Assembly: GCA_013815395.1 (NCBI GenBank)
Contig: JACDGH010000154.1
Span: 1-6,419, forward strand
DNA length: 6,419 nt
Reading direction: 5' to 3'
From: Parachlamydiaceae bacterium
Lineage (GTDB): Bacteria > Chlamydiota > Chlamydiia > Chlamydiales > Parachlamydiaceae
Shown here: piece after piece, positions 5,248-6,419 of the stretch
Numbering within the stretch: position 1 is the first letter of the stretch
How the letters are laid out: every line of letters starts with the position of its first letter
Made by a program: the position numbers and the translations under genes
Notes under the pieces: model-generated
What the model was told of the DNA's origin: nothing
The model's input: only the letters and a program-made list of their open reading frames with translations
Database searches by the model: none

Positions 5248-6343
5248 ATGAATAACGAAACACAACTACTCTTGAAAAATATCAATGAGCGCTTGATTCA
5301 CATGTCGAGGTATCTTTGACCTGGCTACCAAGGAAGCACGGGTTAGAGAATTAGAAACACAAATGGGTGGGTCACACTTCTGGGACAATAATGACAAGGC
5401 CCAAACACTTATTGCAGAATGCAAGCAGTTGAAAGTGTGGACAACCCCCTACAATGATTCAAAAAGACGTTTTGAGGACGTTAAAGATTTACTTCCCGAA
5501 GCTTTCGAAATGGGCGATCAGGAACTCCTCAATGAATTGCAAAAAGAATTAGAGAGTGTTGATGAGGGACTCAACGACTTGGAAATTCTCAAAATGCTTT
5601 CCGGAGAGCTTGATAATAAAAATTGTTTTTTAAGCATTAATTCCGGCGCAGGCGGTACTGAAGCGTGTGATTGGGCGTTAATGCTTTCAAGGATGTATCA
5701 ACGTTGGGCAGCGAAGAAAAATTGGAAATGTGAAATTATCGATTCAGTTGAAGGTGATGTTGCAGGTATAAAAAGCATTACCATGAAATTTACCGGCGAT
5801 TTTGCCTATGGATATGCCAAATCGGAAAAAGGGGTACATCGATTAGTTAGAATTTCCCCCTTTGATAGTAATGCCAAGAGGCATACTAGTTTTGCCTCTG
5901 TAGATATTTCTCCTGAAATTGAAGATGATATTGAAATTGAGATCAATACCGATGATTTACGTATTGATACTTATCGCTCTTCAGGGGCTGGTGGGCAGCA
6001 CGTTAATAAAACAGATTCGGCAGTACGCATAACTCACTTTCCAAGCGGAGTTGTTGTTTCGTGTCAATCCCAACGCAGTCAAATGCAAAACAAGGAAACT
6101 TGTTTTAAAATGCTGCGTTCTAAGCTATATGAGATGGAAGTTACTCAACGGGAAAATGCGCTAAAAGCATTAGGTGGCGAGAAGAAAGAGATTGCTTGGG
6201 GAAGTCAAATACGCAATTATGTATTTCAGCCCTACACCCTGGTTAAAGATACGCGGACTAAAGTGGAAAGCGGTAATATTCAAGCTGTTATGGATGGCGA
6301 CTTGGATACCTTTGTTAACGCTTATCTAAAAGAATTTGGATAG
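5248..6343 (+). CDS. prfB: Peptide chain release factor 2 (programmed +1 frameshift)
   Basis: RF2 reads UGA and UAA stop codons and triggers peptide release on the ribosome. The ATG at 5248 follows AGGA at 5235-5238. Twenty-three codons later the frame meets TGA at 5317-5319. Slipping forward one base at CTT continues with GAC at 5318 to the TAG at 6341-6343, for 364 residues, the usual RF2 length. Starting at the later ATG (5363) would delete about 38 N-terminal residues that belong to the family. The RF2-specific stop-recognition tripeptide SPF is at 203-205 and the catalytic GGQ at 248-250, both intact. GAGGTEACDW and the SQIRNYVFQPYTLVKD.RT stretch are also typical. Expression is self-controlled: when RF2 is scarce the ribosome pauses at UGA and shifts. 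A probable acetyltransferase gene follows after nine bases. Confidence 0.97.
5308..5320 (+). promoter_or_regulatory. prfB +1 frameshift site
   Basis: The run AGGTATCTTTGAC contains each known element. GAGG (5307-5310) is a Shine-Dalgarno-like sequence three bases before the slippery CTT (5314-5316). The stop TGA (5317-5319) follows, then C (5320), a poor-termination context. From GG onward it equals the Escherichia coli site. The tRNA on CTT re-pairs on TTT and translation resumes at GAC. Confidence 0.96.
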
Positions 6344-6352
6344 GGGAATGTT

Positions 6353-6419
6353 ATGACTGACAAGACTATTGAATCTTTAGAAATTCGGTACTCAGAGCTA
6401 AGTGATGGACGTCATCTCA
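6353..6419 (+). CDS. Start of a probable GNAT N-acetyltransferase gene (partial)
   Basis: Only the first 22 codons are inside the window. The ATG at 6353 follows AGGGG (6342-6346), which overlaps the prfB stop codon, with six bases between, so translation is probably coupled to prfB. The visible residues, ending LEIRYSELSDGRHL, fit the first strand and helix of a GNAT domain (IRxxxxxDxxxL-like). As I recall, prfB in Chlamydia is also followed by an acetyltransferase gene, which supports the call. Too little is present to name a substrate, and the family call is an inference. Confidence 0.6.
   Translation, partial: MTDKTIESLEIRYSELSDGRHL

Noticed and set aside
5317..5319. TGA in prfB as a sequencing error or pseudogene mutation
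   Set aside because: The surrounding bases match the known programmed frameshift signal element by element, and the rest of RF2 is intact.

Overview
The window is AT-rich bacterial DNA, tightly packed on the left and looser on the right. The best guess for its source is a chlamydia-like bacterium (Chlamydiales, perhaps a Parachlamydiaceae-type amoeba symbiont). This rests on three things: the low G+C, the wording of the release factor 2 protein, and a probable GNAT acetyltransferase gene directly after prfB, as I recall for Chlamydia. The assignment is an inference of moderate confidence, because no search could be run.

Left block (1-1950, plus strand). An open frame entering from the left edge ends at 160 and looks like the 3' end of an upstream gene. 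Fifteen bases later comes a complete Stealth-family sugar-phosphate transferase gene (176-1210), which unusually carries an N-terminal Sec signal or anchor. Twenty-three bases after that is a coiled-coil protein of unknown function (1234-1950). The spacing suggests one operon.

Middle block. A DUF2851-family gene (1961-3505, minus strand) converges on the coiled-coil gene with only 10 bp between the stop codons. A gap of about 430 bp (3506-3932) separates it from a divergent gene. The gap holds two inverted repeats, a duplicated copy of the DUF2851 ribosome-binding/start site leading into a 10-codon mini-ORF, an exact 12-bp tandem repeat, and a very AT-rich promoter-like stretch. The divergent gene (3933-4718, plus) encodes a small M48-type zinc metallopeptidase with a membrane hairpin inside its catalytic domain.

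Right block. A gap of about 530 bp (4719-5247) contains short repeats, a perfect 30-bp palindrome and a good sigma-70-type promoter, but no convincing gene. It leads into prfB (5248-6343), which is interrupted after 23 codons by an in-frame UGA at a classic programmed +1 frameshift site. The start of a probable GNAT acetyltransferase gene (from 6353) follows at once and runs off the window.

Functionally, prfB is housekeeping translation with its own autoregulation. The Stealth gene points to glycan phosphate transfer at or beyond the inner membrane. The M48 gene points to membrane-associated proteolysis. I see no complete multi-gene defence or mobile system. The most unusual items are the exported Stealth enzyme, the compact M48 protein and the structured intergenic regions.
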